Positions 12,441 through 22,966 of a stretch of DNA of 64,000 nt are shown piece after piece. The position numbers were made by a program, and so were the translations under genes. The notes below the pieces were generated by a model. That model was given only the letters and a program-made list of their open reading frames with translations. It had not been told where the DNA came from and made no database searches. The stretch's first letter is position 1; each line of letters opens with the position of its first letter. This stretch comes from Rubrivivax sp. (GTDB lineage Bacteria; Pseudomonadota; Gammaproteobacteria; Burkholderiales; Burkholderiaceae_C): assembly GCA_016789955.1 (NCBI GenBank), contig JAEUPB010000043.1:1-64000 (forward strand). Direction: 5' to 3'.

Positions 12441-13426
12441 TGCGCGCCGTCGAGATCAGCTCCTACGGAGCGCCGGATGTCCTGCGACTGACGGAGCGCC
12501 CCGACCCGACGCCGGCCGCGGGTGAGCTGCTGATCGGCGTGCAGGCTTCGGGCGTCAACCGGCCCGACGTGCTGCAGCGCAAGGGGCTGTATCCGATGCC
12601 GCCGGGCGTCTCCGACCTGCCCGGGCTGGAGATTGCCGGCACGGTGCTGGCGGGCGCGCCGCAGGACCTTGCCGACGCCGGGTTGAAGGTCGGCGACGCC
12701 GTGTGCGCGCTGGTGGCCGGCGGCGGCTATGCCCAGCGCTGCGTGGCCCCGGCGGGCCAATGCCTGCCGGTGCCGCGGGGCTTGTCGATGGTCGAGGCGG
12801 CCAGCCTGCCGGAGACGTACTACACGGTCTGGCAGAACGTGTTCCAGATCGCTCGCCTGCAAGCCGGCGAGACGCTGCTCGTGCAGGGTGGCTCGAGCGG
12901 CATCGGCGTGGCAGCGATCCAGCTCGCCAAGGCGCTGGGCTCGACGGTGATCGTCACCGCCGGCAGCGACGAGAAGTGCGCTGCCTGTGTGGCCATCGGC
13001 GCCGATCACGCGATCAACTACCGCACGCAGGACTTCGCGGCCGAAGCGCGCCGCCTGACCGGCGGGCGCGGCGTGAACGTGGTGCTCGACATGGTGGCCG
13101 GGCCCTACGTGGCGCGCGAGGTCGAGTGCCTCGCCGAGGACGGGCGCCTCGCGATCATCGCGGTGCAAGGCGGCAACGAAAGCGCCTTCAGCGCGGCGAG
13201 CGTGCTGCGCAAGCGCCTGCAGATCTCGGGCTCGACGCTGCGCCCGCGCAGCGTGGCCTACAAGACGCAGATCGCACGCGAGCTGCGCGAGCGCGTGTGG
13301 CCCCTCGTGGAGTCGGGCCGCGTCCGCCCGGTGATCCACCGCACTTTCGCCGCTGCTCAGGCAGCCGACGCGCATGCGCTGATGGAGTCGAGCGCGCATG
13401 TCGGCAAGATCGTCTTGACTTGGTGA
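12440..13426 (+). CDS. NAD(P)H quinone oxidoreductase, PIG3/zeta-crystallin-like
   Basis: A 328-residue medium-chain reductase. The N-terminal half has the GroES-like fold ([20 protein letters not shown]) and the NADPH-binding half has [16 protein letters not shown]. No zinc ligands of alcohol dehydrogenases are seen, which fits quinone oxidoreductases of the TP53I3/PIG3 group. It reduces quinones, by family. Start overlaps the pnp stop by two bases, so it is co-translated with pnp; this pairing recurs in Burkholderiales as far as I recall. Confidence 0.88.
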
Positions 13427-13434
13427 GGGCCGCC

Positions 13435-14175
13435 ATGCGCCGCAAGCTCGTAGTCGGGAACTGGAAGATGCACGGCAGTCGCGTGTCCAACGCGGAGCTG
13501 CTGAGCGGCCTGCTGGCCGCACGGCCGTACGTCGCCGACGTGGCGGTCTGCGCGCCGTTCCCGTACCTGTCCGACTGTGCCGTCACGCTCGCGGGCAGCG
13601 ACGTGCGCTGGGGCGCGCAGGACGTGTCGGCGCATGCGCAGGGCGCCTACACCGGCGAGGTGTCCTCGGAGATGCTGGCCGAGCTGGGGTGCCGCTACGC
13701 GATCGTCGGCCACAGCGAGCGCCGCGCGTACCACGCCGAAGACGATGCGCTCGTCGCGGCCAAGGCGCAGGCGGCGCTGGCGCGCGGCGTGACGCCGATC
13801 GTGTGCGTCGGTGAGACGCTCGAGCAGCGCGATGCCGGCCAGACCGAAGAGGTCGTCAAGCGCCAGCTGTCGGTCGTCATCCACCGGCTCGCGCACTGCG
13901 CCGGCGAAATCGTCGTCGCCTACGAGCCCGTGTGGGCCATCGGCACCGGGCGCACCGCCACGCCCGAGCAGGCTCAGGTCGTGCATGCCGTGCTGCGTGC
14001 GCAGTTGCACGCGGCCACCGGCCATGCCGATCGCATGCGGCTGCTCTACGGCGGCAGCGTCAAGGCCGACAACGCGCGGGCACTCTTCTCGCAACCCGAC
14101 ATCGACGGCGGCCTGATCGGCGGCGCCTCGTTGAAGGCGGCCGACTTCATCGCCATCTGCCGCGCTGCCGAGTGA
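13435..14175 (+). CDS. tpiA: Triosephosphate isomerase
   Basis: Interconverts dihydroxyacetone phosphate and glyceraldehyde 3-phosphate in glycolysis and gluconeogenesis. The 246-residue TIM barrel has GNWKMHG (Asn and Lys of the active site), the catalytic His in GHSERR, the catalytic Glu in [15 protein letters not shown] and the phosphate-binding [12 protein letters not shown] loop. All catalytic residues are present. The start was set at [12 protein letters not shown], 8 bases after the preceding stop; the reading frame stays open far upstream only as a high-GC artefact. secG follows 45 bases downstream. Confidence 0.96.
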   Translation: MRRKLVVGNWKMHGSRVSNAELLSGLLAARPYVADVAVCAPFPYLSDCAVTLAGSDVRWGAQDVSAHAQGAYTGEVSSEMLAELGCRYAIVGHSERRAYHAEDDALVAAKAQAALARGVTPIVCVGETLEQRDAGQTEEVVKRQLSVVIHRLAHCAGEIVVAYEPVWAIGTGRTATPEQAQVVHAVLRAQLHAATGHADRMRLLYGGSVKADNARALFSQPDIDGGLIGGASLKAADFIAICRAAE

Positions 14176-14220
14176 CCTCGCGGCGCGCATCGGCACATCG
14201 TTTCCGGAGTCTCCTCGATC

Positions 14221-14637
14221 ATGCAAATCTGGTTCACCCTCGTGCTCGCGCTGCAGTTGCTGGCGGCGCTGGTGATGATCGGCCTCGTGCTGATCCAGCA
14301 CGGCAAGGGCGCCGACATGGGTGCTTCGTTCGGCAGCGGCGCGTCGGGCAGCCTGTTCGGAGCCACCGGCAGCGCGAACTTCCTCTCGCGTTCCACGGCC
14401 GCGTGCGCCAGCGTGTTCTTCGTGTGCACGCTGGTGTTGGCCTACATGGGCACGAGCCCGGGCGCGCGCGGCAACACCGAAGGCAGCGTGCTCGACCGCG
14501 CTGCGCCGTCGGCCAGCGCACCCGCCGCGGCCCCGAGTGCAGCTGCTGCGCCAGGTGCAATCCCCGGGGCCATTCCGGGTGCGGCGCCGGCCACGATCCC
14601 GGCCGTGCCTGCCCCCGCGTCGACGCCTCGCCAGTGA
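14221..14637 (+). CDS. secG: Protein-export membrane protein SecG
   Basis: Small subunit of the SecYEG translocon. The 138-residue protein has two membrane helices (residues about 5-25 and 57-77) separated by the conserved cytoplasmic loop IQHGKGADMGASFGSGASGSLFGATGSANFLSR, cited here for its GKGADMG and GSGASGSLFG elements. The C-terminal ~50 residues are an Ala/Pro/Gly-rich tail with repeated GAIPGA units, common in this order and probably unstructured. tpiA-secG-tRNA-Leu-nuoA is a conserved order. Confidence 0.94.
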   Translation: MQIWFTLVLALQLLAALVMIGLVLIQHGKGADMGASFGSGASGSLFGATGSANFLSRSTAACASVFFVCTLVLAYMGTSPGARGNTEGSVLDRAAPSASAPAAAPSAAAAPGAIPGAIPGAAPATIPAVPAPASTPRQ

Positions 14638-14672
14638 TGTCTGAAAGCCACGGAACCGTGAGGGTTTGTCGC

Positions 14673-14678
14673 TAGAAT
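14673..14678 (+). promoter_or_regulatory. Possible -10 box (TAGAAT) for tRNA-Leu
   Basis: TAGAAT lies 67 bases upstream of the tRNA 5' end in the gap after secG. No convincing -35 hexamer accompanies it. It may drive the tRNA and contribute to nuo transcription. Confidence 0.3.
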
Positions 14679-14744
14679 CGTCGGCTGTTTCGGGCCCGGT
14701 TCCTCAAGGCTCGAATCCGTGAGCGACAAGTGAATGCACGTCGT

Positions 14745-14829
14745 GCCGACGTGGTGAAATTGGTAGACACGCTATCTTGAGGGGGTAGTGGCGAAAGCTG
14801 TGCGAGTTCGAGTCTCGCCGTCGGCACCA
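14745..14829 (+). tRNA. tRNA-Leu (GAG)
   Basis: An 85-base tRNA with an encoded CCA end. The acceptor stem GCCGACG pairs with CGTCGGC. The anticodon stem CTATC/GGTAG encloses loop TTGAGGG, giving anticodon GAG at 14779-14781 for CUC/CUU codons. A long variable arm (TGGCGAAAGCTGT) and the TTCGAGT T-loop with GCGAG/CTCGC stem confirm a class II leucine tRNA. It sits between secG and nuoA. Confidence 0.97.
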
Positions 14830-14847
14830 CAAGACCACATTCACATG

Positions 14848-14895
14848 GCGCGCCCGTTGCGAAAGCCCCCCGGCTGAAGCATGGCGCGCTTTTTT
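14848..14895 (+). terminator. Terminator or attenuator between tRNA-Leu and nuoA
   Basis: GCGCGCC at 14848-14854 pairs with GGCGCGC at 14883-14889 and is followed at once by six T residues. The interior holds a smaller AGCC/GGCT hairpin. It ends 14 bases before the nuoA start, so it would terminate tRNA transcripts or attenuate read-through into the nuo operon. Confidence 0.5.
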
Positions 14896-14909
14896 GCGGC
14901 CTGAAGAAC

Positions 14910-15269
14910 ATGGACCTGCAAGGCTACCTCCCCGTCATCCTCTTCATCCTCGTCGGTGCGGCGGTGGGCGTGCTTCCACAGGTCATCGGTTTCGTGTTCG
15001 GGCCGAATCGCCCCGACCCGGAGAAGAACAGCCCCTACGAGTGCGGGTTCGAGGCCTTCGAGGACGCGCGCATGAAGTTCGACGTGCGCTACTACCTCGT
15101 GGCCATCCTGTTCATCCTGTTCGACCTGGAGATCGCGTTCCTCTTCCCGTGGGCGGTGGCGCTGCGTGACATCGGCGCGTCAGGTTTCTGGGCGATGATG
15201 GTCTTCCTGACGATCCTGGTCGTCGGGTTCGTGTACGAATGGAAGAAGGGCGCTCTCGACTGGGAGTAA
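14910..15269 (+). CDS. nuoA: NADH-quinone oxidoreductase subunit A
   Basis: Small membrane subunit of complex I at the junction of the peripheral and membrane arms. The 119-residue protein has three helices (about 8-30, 63-84 and 90-110) and the conserved loop with [20 protein letters not shown], quoted for its ECG and F-D-V elements near the quinone site. It is the first gene of a 14-gene operon reading rightward. The ATG follows GAAGAAC, a weak ribosome binding site. Confidence 0.97.
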   Translation: MDLQGYLPVILFILVGAAVGVLPQVIGFVFGPNRPDPEKNSPYECGFEAFEDARMKFDVRYYLVAILFILFDLEIAFLFPWAVALRDIGASGFWAMMVFLTILVVGFVYEWKKGALDWE

Positions 15270-15276
15270 ACGTCAC

Positions 15277-15753
15277 ATGGGCATCGAAGGCGTCCTCAAG
15301 GAAGGCTTCGTCACCACGTCGGTCGACAAGCTGATCAACTGGTCCAAGACTGGCTCGCTGTGGCCGATGACGTTCGGCCTGGCCTGCTGTGCGGTGGAGA
15401 TGATGCACGCCGGCGCGGCGCGCTACGACATCGACCGCTTCGGCATGCTGTTCCGGCCGAGCCCGCGTCAGAGCGACCTGATGGTCGTCGCGGGCACGCT
15501 GTGCAACAAGATGGGCCCGGCGCTGCGCAAGGTGTACGACCAGATGGCCGAGCCGCGCTGGGTCATCTCGATGGGGTCGTGCGCCAACGGCGGCGGCTAC
15601 TACCACTACAGCTATTCCGTCGTGCGCGGCTGCGACCGCATCGTGCCGGTGGACGTCTACGTGCCGGGCTGTCCGCCCACGGCCGAGGCGCTGCTCTACG
15701 GCATCCTGCAGCTGCAGGCGAAGATCCGTCGCGAGAACACCATCGCGCGCTGA
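15277..15753 (+). CDS. nuoB: NADH-quinone oxidoreductase subunit B
   Basis: Carries the terminal [4Fe-4S] cluster N2 that passes electrons to quinone. The four cluster cysteines are visible: Cys37 and Cys38 in [10 protein letters not shown], Cys102 in GSCANGGG and Cys132 in [11 protein letters not shown]. The 158-residue length is typical of betaproteobacteria. It starts 7 bases after the nuoA stop and lies at the base of the peripheral arm with NuoC and NuoD. Confidence 0.97.
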   Translation: MGIEGVLKEGFVTTSVDKLINWSKTGSLWPMTFGLACCAVEMMHAGAARYDIDRFGMLFRPSPRQSDLMVVAGTLCNKMGPALRKVYDQMAEPRWVISMGSCANGGGYYHYSYSVVRGCDRIVPVDVYVPGCPPTAEALLYGILQLQAKIRRENTIAR

Positions 15754-15763
15754 GAACCTCCCC

Positions 15764-16363
15764 ATGAGTGCACGTTTGGATGTCCTGCAGTCGGCGCTGG
15801 AGAACGCGTTCGGCGAGCGGATCAAGCTGGTTCGCGACCGCGGCGAGATCACCGTCACGGTCCGCGCCGAGGACCACTACCAGGTGGCCAAGACGCTGCG
15901 CGACGAGCCGGCGCTTGCGTTCGAGCAACTCATCGACCTGTGCGGCGTGGACTATTCCGAGTACCGCAACGAGCCCTGGGACGGGCTGCGGTTCTGCGTC
16001 GTGACCCATCTCCTGTCGATCAGCCACAACTGGCGCGTACGCCTGAAGGTGTACGCACCCGATGACGACCTGCCCGGCGTCGCGTCGGTCACCGACCTGT
16101 GGAGCGGCGCCAACTGGTTCGAGCGCGAGGCGTTCGACATGTACGGCATCGTCTTCGACGGCCACCTCGACCTGCGCCGCATCCTCACCGACTACGGCTT
16201 CATCGGACATCCGCTGCGCAAGGACTTCCCCGTCACCGGACACGTCGAGATGCGCTACGACGCCGAGAAGCAGCGCGTCGTCTACCAGCCCGTGACGATC
16301 GAGGTGCGCGAGATCATCCCGCGGGTGGTGCGCGAGGATCACTACGGCGGCGGTGTGCACTGA
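15764..16363 (+). CDS. nuoC: NADH-quinone oxidoreductase subunit C
   Basis: A 199-residue peripheral-arm subunit of complex I without cofactors (30 kDa subunit). Diagnostic segments include [12 protein letters not shown] and GHPLRKDFP. It is separate from NuoD here, unlike the fused NuoCD of E. coli, as is normal in betaproteobacteria. It follows nuoB by 10 bases and precedes nuoD by 3. Confidence 0.96.
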   Translation: MSARLDVLQSALENAFGERIKLVRDRGEITVTVRAEDHYQVAKTLRDEPALAFEQLIDLCGVDYSEYRNEPWDGLRFCVVTHLLSISHNWRVRLKVYAPDDDLPGVASVTDLWSGANWFEREAFDMYGIVFDGHLDLRRILTDYGFIGHPLRKDFPVTGHVEMRYDAEKQRVVYQPVTIEVREIIPRVVREDHYGGGVH

Positions 16364-16366
16364 ACC

Positions 16367-17620
16367 ATGGCCGAGATCAAGAACTACACGCTCAACTTCG
16401 GGCCGCAGCATCCCGCCGCGCACGGCGTGCTGCGCCTCGTGCTCGAACTCGACGGTGAGGTGATCCAGCGCGCCGATCCGCACATCGGGCTGCTGCATCG
16501 CGCGACCGAGAAGCTGGCCGAGACGCGCACCTACCTGCAGACGCTGCCCTACATGGACCGCCTCGACTACATGTCGATGATGGTCAACGAGCAGGCCTAC
16601 TGCCTCGCCGTCGAGCGGCTGCTGGGGATCGAGGTGCCGATCCGCGCGCAGTACATCCGCGTCATGTTCGCGGAGTTGACGCGGCTGCTGAACCATCTGC
16701 TGTGGCTGGGCGCGCACGGGCTGGACTGCGGCGCGATGAACATCCTCATCTACTGCTTCCGCGAGCGCGAGGACATCCTCGACATGTACGAGGCGGTGAG
16801 CGGCGCGCGCATGCATGCGGCCTACTACCGCCCGGGCGGCGTGTATCGCGACCTGCCCGACCGCATGCCGCAGTACCAGGTCAGCCGCATCAAGAACCAG
16901 AAGGCGATCGACGCGCTGAACCGCAACAGGCAGGGCACGCTGCTCGACTTCATCGAGGACTTCTGCGATCGCTTCCCGAAGAACGTCGACGACTACGAGA
17001 CGCTGCTCACCGACAACCGCATCTGGAAGCAGCGCACGGTGGGCATAGGCGTGGTGAGCCCGGAACGCGCGAAGAACATGGGCCTCAGCGGGCCGATGCT
17101 GCGCGGCTCGGGCATCGCCTGGGACCTGCGCAAGATGCAGCCCTACGACGCCTACGACAAGGTCGACTTCGACGTGCCGGTGGGCATGAACGGCGACACC
17201 TACGACCGCTACCTGGTGCGCGTCGAGGAACTGCGCCAGTCCAACCGCATCATCAAGCAGTGCGTCGACTGGCTGCGCAAGAACCCCGGCCCGGTGATCG
17301 TCGACAACCACAAGGTGGCTCCGCCCTCGCGCGTCGAGATGAAGTCGAACATGGAGGAGCTGATCCACCACTTCAAGCTGTTCACCGAGGGCATGCACGT
17401 GCCCGAAGGCGAGGTCTACGCGGCGGTGGAGCACCCCAAGGGCGAGTTCGGCAGCTATCTGGTCAGCGACGGCGCCAACAAGCCGTACCGGATGAAGATC
17501 CGCCCGCCGGGCTTCGTGCACCTGTCTGCGCTCGACGAAATGTCGCGCGGGCACATGATCGCCGACGCCGTGGCGATCATCGGCACGATGGACATCGTGT
17601 TCGGGGAGATCGATCGATGA
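16367..17620 (+). CDS. nuoD: NADH-quinone oxidoreductase subunit D
   Basis: A 417-residue (49 kDa type) subunit that forms most of the quinone-binding cavity with NuoB. Conserved segments are [14 protein letters not shown], which carries the quinone-site His, [10 protein letters not shown] and the C-terminal [12 protein letters not shown]. Its stop overlaps the nuoE start (ATGA at 17617-17620), indicating translational coupling. Confidence 0.97.
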   Translation: MAEIKNYTLNFGPQHPAAHGVLRLVLELDGEVIQRADPHIGLLHRATEKLAETRTYLQTLPYMDRLDYMSMMVNEQAYCLAVERLLGIEVPIRAQYIRVMFAELTRLLNHLLWLGAHGLDCGAMNILIYCFREREDILDMYEAVSGARMHAAYYRPGGVYRDLPDRMPQYQVSRIKNQKAIDALNRNRQGTLLDFIEDFCDRFPKNVDDYETLLTDNRIWKQRTVGIGVVSPERAKNMGLSGPMLRGSGIAWDLRKMQPYDAYDKVDFDVPVGMNGDTYDRYLVRVEELRQSNRIIKQCVDWLRKNPGPVIVDNHKVAPPSRVEMKSNMEELIHHFKLFTEGMHVPEGEVYAAVEHPKGEFGSYLVSDGANKPYRMKIRPPGFVHLSALDEMSRGHMIADAVAIIGTMDIVFGEIDR

Positions 17621-18105
17621 TGGCGTTCTCGGCCGCGACGATCGCGCGGTTCGACCGCGAGGTCGCCAAGTACCCACCGGAACAGAGGGTCTCGGCCGTG
17701 ATGGCCTGCCTGGCCATCGTGCAGCACGAGCAGGGGCACGTGTCGCGCGAGGCCGAGGAGGCGCTGGCCGCCTACCTGCGCGTGCCGCCGATCGCGGTCC
17801 ACGAGGTCACCACCTTCTACAACATGTACAACCAGCAGCCGGTGGGGCGCTACAAGCTCAACGTCTGCACCAACCTGCCGTGCCAGCTGCGCAACGGCCA
17901 GACCGCGCTGGACCACCTCTGCCACAAGCTCGGCGTGGAGCCCTACGGCACCACGGCCGACGGCCGAGTCACGGTGCAGCCCAGCGAGTGCCTGGGCGCC
18001 TGCGCCGACGCGCCGGTGATGCTCGTCAACGACCGCGAGATGCTGAGCTTCATGGACGAGGCCCGGCTCGAGGAGCTGCTGTCGATGATCCGCGCCGAGG
18101 CCTGA
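17617..18105 (+). CDS. nuoE: NADH-quinone oxidoreductase subunit E
   Basis: A 162-residue thioredoxin-like subunit that binds the off-path [2Fe-2S] cluster N1a. Cluster ligands are Cys84 and Cys89 (CTNLPCQL) and Cys125 and Cys129 ([10 protein letters not shown]). It belongs to the NADH-oxidising module with NuoF and NuoG. The ATG at 17617 overlaps the nuoD stop; the next codon is also ATG. Confidence 0.96.
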   Translation: MMAFSAATIARFDREVAKYPPEQRVSAVMACLAIVQHEQGHVSREAEEALAAYLRVPPIAVHEVTTFYNMYNQQPVGRYKLNVCTNLPCQLRNGQTALDHLCHKLGVEPYGTTADGRVTVQPSECLGACADAPVMLVNDREMLSFMDEARLEELLSMIRAEA

Positions 18106-18113
18106 AGACGACC

Positions 18114-19457
18114 ATGCTCGACCTCTCCAAGTTCAAGGCGCGCGGTCACGAGACCTGCTTCCACGGCCGCCACGTCAACCCGCAGATCTACGCCGGTCTC
18201 GACGGCACCAACTGGCGTCTGTCCGACTACCAGGCGCGCGGCGGCTACTCGGCACTGAGGAAGATCCTCGGACGCGACGGCGGCGCCGGCATGACGCCCG
18301 AGCAGGTGATCGCCGAAGTGAAGCTGTCCGCACTGCGCGGCCGCGGCGGCGCGGGCTTCCCGACGGGCCTGAAGTGGAGCTTCATGCCGCGGGCCTTCCC
18401 GGGCGCGAAGTACCTCGTCTGCAATTCCGACGAAGGCGAGCCTGGCACCTGCAAGGACCGCGACATCCTCGCCTACAACCCGCACATCGTCATCGAGGGC
18501 ATGGCCATCGCCGCCTACGCGATGGGCGTGAAGACGGGCTACAACTACATCCACGGCGAGATCTTCGAGGTCTACCAGCGCTTCGAAGAGGCGCTGGAGG
18601 AGGCGCGTGCCGCCGACCTGCTCGGCGATCGCATCCTCGGCAGCGACTACAGCTTCCAGCTGCACGCCTTCCACGGCTTCGGCGCCTACATCTGCGGCGA
18701 AGAGACCGCGCTGCTCGAATCGCTCGAGGGCAAGAAGGGCCAGCCGAGGTTCAAGCCGCCGTTCCCGGCCAGCTTCGGCCTGTACGGCAAGCCGACCACG
18801 ATCAACAACACCGAGACCTTCGCCGCGGTGCCGTGGATCATCAACAACGGCGGGCAGAAGTACCTCGAGTGCGGAAAGCCGAACAACGGCGGCACCAAGA
18901 TCTTCTCGGTCGTCGGCGACGTCAACAGCCCCGGCAACTTCGAGATCCCGCTGGGCACGCCGTTCTCCAAGCTGCTCGAGCTCGCCGGCGGGGTGCGTTC
19001 GGGTCGCACGCTGAAGGCGGTGATCCCGGGCGGCTCGTCGGCCCCCGTGCTGCCGGCCAAGGTCATGATGGACCTGACGATGGACTACGACGCCATCGCC
19101 AAGGCCGGCTCGATGCTCGGCTCGGGCGCGGTGATCGTCATGGACGACACCCGCTGCATGGTCAGGAGCCTGCTGCGCCTGTCGTACTTCTACCAGCACG
19201 AGAGCTGCGGCCAGTGCACGCCGTGCCGCGAAGGCACCGGCTGGCTGTGGCGCATCGTCGACCGCATCGAGCACGGCAAGGGCAAGCCCGAAGACCTCGC
19301 ACTGCTCGACTCGGTGGCCGACAACATCAAGGGCCGCACGATCTGCGCGCTCGGCGACGCTGCCGCGATGCCGGTGCAGGGCATGCTGAAGCACTTCCGC
19401 GACGAATTCGCCTACCACGTCGAACACAAGCAATGCCAGGTGGCCGTCCATGCTTGA
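18114..19457 (+). CDS. nuoF: NADH-quinone oxidoreductase subunit F
   Basis: The NADH- and FMN-binding subunit (447 residues). [13 protein letters not shown] forms the NADH/FMN site and [12 protein letters not shown] supplies three ligands of [4Fe-4S] cluster N3, with the fourth Cys in [12 protein letters not shown]. The start [11 protein letters not shown] lies 8 bases after the nuoE stop. The end overlaps nuoG by 8 bases. Confidence 0.97.
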   Translation: MLDLSKFKARGHETCFHGRHVNPQIYAGLDGTNWRLSDYQARGGYSALRKILGRDGGAGMTPEQVIAEVKLSALRGRGGAGFPTGLKWSFMPRAFPGAKYLVCNSDEGEPGTCKDRDILAYNPHIVIEGMAIAAYAMGVKTGYNYIHGEIFEVYQRFEEALEEARAADLLGDRILGSDYSFQLHAFHGFGAYICGEETALLESLEGKKGQPRFKPPFPASFGLYGKPTTINNTETFAAVPWIINNGGQKYLECGKPNNGGTKIFSVVGDVNSPGNFEIPLGTPFSKLLELAGGVRSGRTLKAVIPGGSSAPVLPAKVMMDLTMDYDAIAKAGSMLGSGAVIVMDDTRCMVRSLLRLSYFYQHESCGQCTPCREGTGWLWRIVDRIEHGKGKPEDLALLDSVADNIKGRTICALGDAAAMPVQGMLKHFRDEFAYHVEHKQCQVAVHA

Positions 19458-21777
19458 TCTGACCCTCGACGGCAAGCCGGTCAGCGTCCCGGAAGGCAGC
19501 ATGGTGATGCACGCGGCCGATGCCGCGGGCGTGTACGTGCCGCACTTCTGCTACCACAAGAAGCTCTCGATCGCGGCCAACTGCCGCATGTGCCTGGTGG
19601 AGATCGAGAAGGCGCCCAAGCCGATGCCCGCCTGCGCCACGCCGGTGACGCAAGGCATGGTGGTACGTACGAACAGCGAGCGCGCGGTCAAGGCGCAGCA
19701 GGCGGTGATGGAGTTCCTGCTCATCAACCACCCGCTCGACTGCCCGATCTGCGACCAGGGCGGCGAGTGCCAGTTGCAGGATCTCGCCGTCGGCTACGGC
19801 GGCTCGGCCTCGCGCTACACCGAGGAGAAGCGGGTCGTCTTCCACAAGCAGGTCGGCCCGCTGCTGTCGCTCGAGGAGATGAGCCGCTGCATCCACTGCA
19901 CGCGCTGCGTGCGCTTCGGCCAGGAAGTGGCCGGGGTGATGGAACTCGGCATGGCGCACCGCGGCGAGCACAGCGAGATCCAGACCTTCGTCGGCCGCAC
20001 GATCGACAGCGAACTCTCCGGCAACATGATCGACCTGTGCCCGGTGGGCGCGATCACCAGCAAGCCGTTCCGCTACTCGGCGCGCACCTGGGAGCTGTCG
20101 CGGCGCAAGAGCGTCAGCCCGCACGACTCGACCGGCGCGAACCTCGTCGTGCAGGTGAAAGCGCAGCGCGTGATGCGCGTGGTACCGCTGGAGAACGAGG
20201 CCGTCAACGAGTGCTGGATCGCCGACCGGGACCGCTACTCGTACGAGGCGCTGAACAGCCCCTCGCGGCTGACGCAGCCGATGATCAAGCAGGACGGCAC
20301 CTGGCGTGCCGTCGACTGGACCACCGCGCTGGGCTACGTCGCCGATGGCCTCAAGCGCGTGATCGGCCAGTTCGGCGCGCGCGAGATCGGTGCCATCGGC
20401 AGCGCCCACTCGACGGTCGAGGAGCTGCACCTGCTCGCCAAGCTGGTGCGCGGCCTGGGCAGCGAGAACATCGACCACCGCGTGCGCCACGCCGATGCGA
20501 GCAACGTGCCGCCGGCCGGCAGCGCGCATGGGCTGGGCATGCCGATCGCCGACCTGTCGCGCCTCGATCGCGCGCTGGTGGTCGGCTCGTTCCTGCGCAA
20601 GGACCATCCGCTGTACGCGCTGCGCCTGCGCCACGCCGCGCGGCGCGGTGCACAGGTGTCCAGCGTCCACGCTCTCGACGACGACTGGCTGCTGCCGAAG
20701 GCAGCCTCGCTGGTGGCCCCGCCGTCGGCGTGGGTGCGCTCGCTGGCCCAGATCGCCGCCGCGATCGCCGAGACGCGCAACATCGCCGCTCCGGTGGCCG
20801 GCGTCGCGCCGACGGACGCGGCGCGTTCGATCGCCACTTCGCTGCTCGGTGGCGAGCACCGCGCGGTGCTGCTGGGCAATGCGGCCGCCCAGCACCCGCA
20901 GGCAGGTGAGCTGCTGGCGCTGGCGCGCTGGATCGCGCAGCAGGCCGATGCGCGCTGCGGGTACCTGGGCGAGGCCGCCAACAGCGTCGGAGCGCAACTG
21001 GTCGGCGCGCTGCCGGGCAGCGGCGGGCTGGCGGCATGGCAGATGCTGACGCAGCCGATGAAGGCGCTGCTGCTGCTGAACACCGAGCCGATGCTCGATA
21101 CCGTCGACCCGTCGGCCACCCGCGCCGCGCTCGGCGAGTCCGGTCTCGTGGTCGCGTTGACGTCGTTCCAGGACGCGGTGGCCGAGCACGCCGACGTGAT
21201 GCTGCCGATCGCGCCGTACACCGAGACGGGCGGGTCGTTCGTCAACGCCGAAGGCCGGCTGCAGGCCTTCCATGGCGTCGTGAAGCCGCAGGGCGAGACC
21301 CGTCCGGCGTGGAAGGTGTTGCGCGTCCTGGGCAACCTGCTCGGCCTCGAGGGCTTCGACCACGAGACCGTGGAAGACGTGTGCAGCGAGGCGCTGCCGC
21401 AGCCCGATCGGCTTTCCGAGCGGCTGGTGCTCGGCGCAGGGTCGATGCCGCGCGAGATCACTTCCGCGCAAGGCGCCGAGCGCATCGCCGACGTGCCGAT
21501 CTACGCGGCCGATCCGCTGGTGCGCAGGGCCCCGGCCTTGCAGCTCACCGCCGATGCGAGGCCCCCGGGGGCCTCGCTGTCGAGCGCGCTGTGGCGGCAG
21601 CTGAACCTGAGCGGCGCCGATGCGCGCGTGCTCGTGGCGCAAGGCCAGGCGGCCGTGGTGCTCCCGGCCCGCGAAGATGCCACGCTCGCGCCGACGGCGG
21701 TGCGCGTGCCGGCGGGCCATCCGGCCACGGCCGCCCTCGGCCCGATGTTCGGCCCTCTGACGGTGGAGCGCGCCTGA
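19450..21777 (+). CDS. nuoG: NADH-quinone oxidoreductase subunit G
   Basis: The 775-residue largest peripheral subunit, carrying several Fe-S clusters of the electron path. An N-terminal ferredoxin domain has Cys34, Cys45, Cys48 and Cys62. The His/Cys-ligated cluster region ([17 protein letters not shown]) and a 4Fe-4S pair of motifs ([21 protein letters not shown]) follow. The C-terminal two thirds is a degenerate molybdopterin-oxidoreductase fold. It overlaps nuoF by 8 bases and nuoH begins 2 bases after its stop. Confidence 0.96.
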   Translation: MLDLTLDGKPVSVPEGSMVMHAADAAGVYVPHFCYHKKLSIAANCRMCLVEIEKAPKPMPACATPVTQGMVVRTNSERAVKAQQAVMEFLLINHPLDCPICDQGGECQLQDLAVGYGGSASRYTEEKRVVFHKQVGPLLSLEEMSRCIHCTRCVRFGQEVAGVMELGMAHRGEHSEIQTFVGRTIDSELSGNMIDLCPVGAITSKPFRYSARTWELSRRKSVSPHDSTGANLVVQVKAQRVMRVVPLENEAVNECWIADRDRYSYEALNSPSRLTQPMIKQDGTWRAVDWTTALGYVADGLKRVIGQFGAREIGAIGSAHSTVEELHLLAKLVRGLGSENIDHRVRHADASNVPPAGSAHGLGMPIADLSRLDRALVVGSFLRKDHPLYALRLRHAARRGAQVSSVHALDDDWLLPKAASLVAPPSAWVRSLAQIAAAIAETRNIAAPVAGVAPTDAARSIATSLLGGEHRAVLLGNAAAQHPQAGELLALARWIAQQADARCGYLGEAANSVGAQLVGALPGSGGLAAWQMLTQPMKALLLLNTEPMLDTVDPSATRAALGESGLVVALTSFQDAVAEHADVMLPIAPYTETGGSFVNAEGRLQAFHGVVKPQGETRPAWKVLRVLGNLLGLEGFDHETVEDVCSEALPQPDRLSERLVLGAGSMPREITSAQGAERIADVPIYAADPLVRRAPALQLTADARPPGASLSSALWRQLNLSGADARVLVAQGQAAVVLPAREDATLAPTAVRVPAGHPATAALGPMFGPLTVERA

Positions 21778-21779
21778 CC

Positions 21780-22841
21780 ATGTTCGAGCCCCTGCACCAG
21801 TTCGGCAACTCGCTGCTCGGCCCCACGTTGTGGCTGGTGGTGTGGAGCCTCGTGAAGATCGTCGTGGTCGTGGCGCCGCTGATGGGCTGCGTCGCCTACC
21901 TCACGCTGTGGGAGCGCAAGGCCATCGGCTGGACGCAGATCCGGCCGGGCCCCAACCGGGTCGGCCCGGCCGGCCTGCTGACGCCGATCGCCGATGCGGT
22001 CAAGCTGATCTTCAAGGAGATCATCCGCCCGACCGCGGCGAACAAGGGCCTGTTCTTCCTCGGCCCGGTGATGACGATCATGCCGGCGCTGGCCGCGTGG
22101 GCCGTGATCCCGTTCGGGCCCGAGGTCGCTCTGGCGAACGTCAATGCCGGCCTGCTCTTCCTGATGGCGATCACGTCTCTGGAGGTCTACGGCGTGATCA
22201 TCGCCGGGTGGGCCAGCAACTCGAAGTACGCCTTCCTCGGCGCCTTGCGCGCGTCGGCGCAAATGGTCAGCTACGAAATTGCGATGGGCTTCTGCCTGGT
22301 CGTCGTGCTGATGGTGGCCGGAAGCATGAACCTGTCGGCGATCGTCGGTTCGCAGACCCGGGGCGTGTTCGCCGACATGGGCATCAACTTCCTGTCGTGG
22401 AACTGGCTGCCGCTGCTGCCCATCTTCGGCGTGTACTTCATCTCCGGCTTGGCGGAGACCAACCGCCACCCGTTCGACGTCGTCGAAGGCGAGTCGGAGA
22501 TCGTCGCGGGCCACATGATCGAGTACTCGGGGATGTCGTTCGCGATGTTCTTCCTCGCCGAGTACGCGAACATGATCCTCGTCTCGATGATGACGACGCT
22601 GCTGTTCCTCGGCGGCTGGGACGCGCCGCTGGCCATCCTGTCGTTCATCCCGGGATGGATCTGGCTGGGCCTGAAGGTCTTCGTCGTCGTGACGATGTTC
22701 CTGTGGGTCCGCGCCACGTTCCCTCGCTACCGCTACGACCAGATCATGCGTCTGGGCTGGAAGGTCTTCATCCCCGTCACGCTGGTCTGGCTGGTCGTCG
22801 TCGGCCTTTGGATCCAGTCGCCGTTCAACATCTGGAAGTGA
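21780..22841 (+). CDS. nuoH: NADH-quinone oxidoreductase subunit H
   Basis: A 353-residue membrane subunit that joins the peripheral arm to the proton-pumping arm and contributes to the quinone channel. It has about eight hydrophobic helices. Diagnostic motifs are [19 protein letters not shown] and [21 protein letters not shown], whose acidic residues line the entry of the proton path, and [15 protein letters not shown] near the end. The start MFEPLHQFG was chosen because it follows the nuoG stop by 2 bases. Confidence 0.97.
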   Translation: MFEPLHQFGNSLLGPTLWLVVWSLVKIVVVVAPLMGCVAYLTLWERKAIGWTQIRPGPNRVGPAGLLTPIADAVKLIFKEIIRPTAANKGLFFLGPVMTIMPALAAWAVIPFGPEVALANVNAGLLFLMAITSLEVYGVIIAGWASNSKYAFLGALRASAQMVSYEIAMGFCLVVVLMVAGSMNLSAIVGSQTRGVFADMGINFLSWNWLPLLPIFGVYFISGLAETNRHPFDVVEGESEIVAGHMIEYSGMSFAMFFLAEYANMILVSMMTTLLFLGGWDAPLAILSFIPGWIWLGLKVFVVVTMFLWVRATFPRYRYDQIMRLGWKVFIPVTLVWLVVVGLWIQSPFNIWK

Positions 22842-22849
22842 CTGACGTC

Positions 22850-22966
22850 ATGACTCACCGCGCGTCCACTGCCGCGAGCGGGCCGAGCGCCGGGCCGCTC
22901 CCAAGCCGGCCCGCGATCCCCCCGGGGGATCGGGCGACGTACACGTCGACAGAGGGGCAGCCATGA
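22850..22966 (+). CDS. Possible 38-residue small ORF between nuoH and nuoI
   Basis: An ATG lies 9 bases after the nuoH stop, preceded by GGAAG at a workable distance. The frame ends in a TGA that overlaps the nuoI ATG (ATGA at 22963-22966). The product ([20 protein letters not shown]...) is Ser/Pro/Ala-rich with no recognisable domain. It may be only a translated spacer that keeps ribosomes moving into nuoI across two GC-rich hairpins, or it may be chance. I do not recognise a family. Confidence 0.3.
   Translation: MTHRASTAASGPSAGPLPSRPAIPPGDRATYTSTEGQP
22876..22932 (+). other. Two tandem GC-rich hairpins in the nuoH-nuoI gap
   Basis: The first hairpin pairs GAGCGG with CCGCTC (22876-22900), with a mismatch and a further CCG/CGG. 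The second is a near-perfect CGATCCCCC/GGGGGATCG repeat at 22914-22932. They lie 31-87 bases before nuoI, in the longest gap (121 bases) of an otherwise tightly packed operon. No T-run follows, so they are more likely an mRNA processing or stability element than a terminator. Confidence 0.5.
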
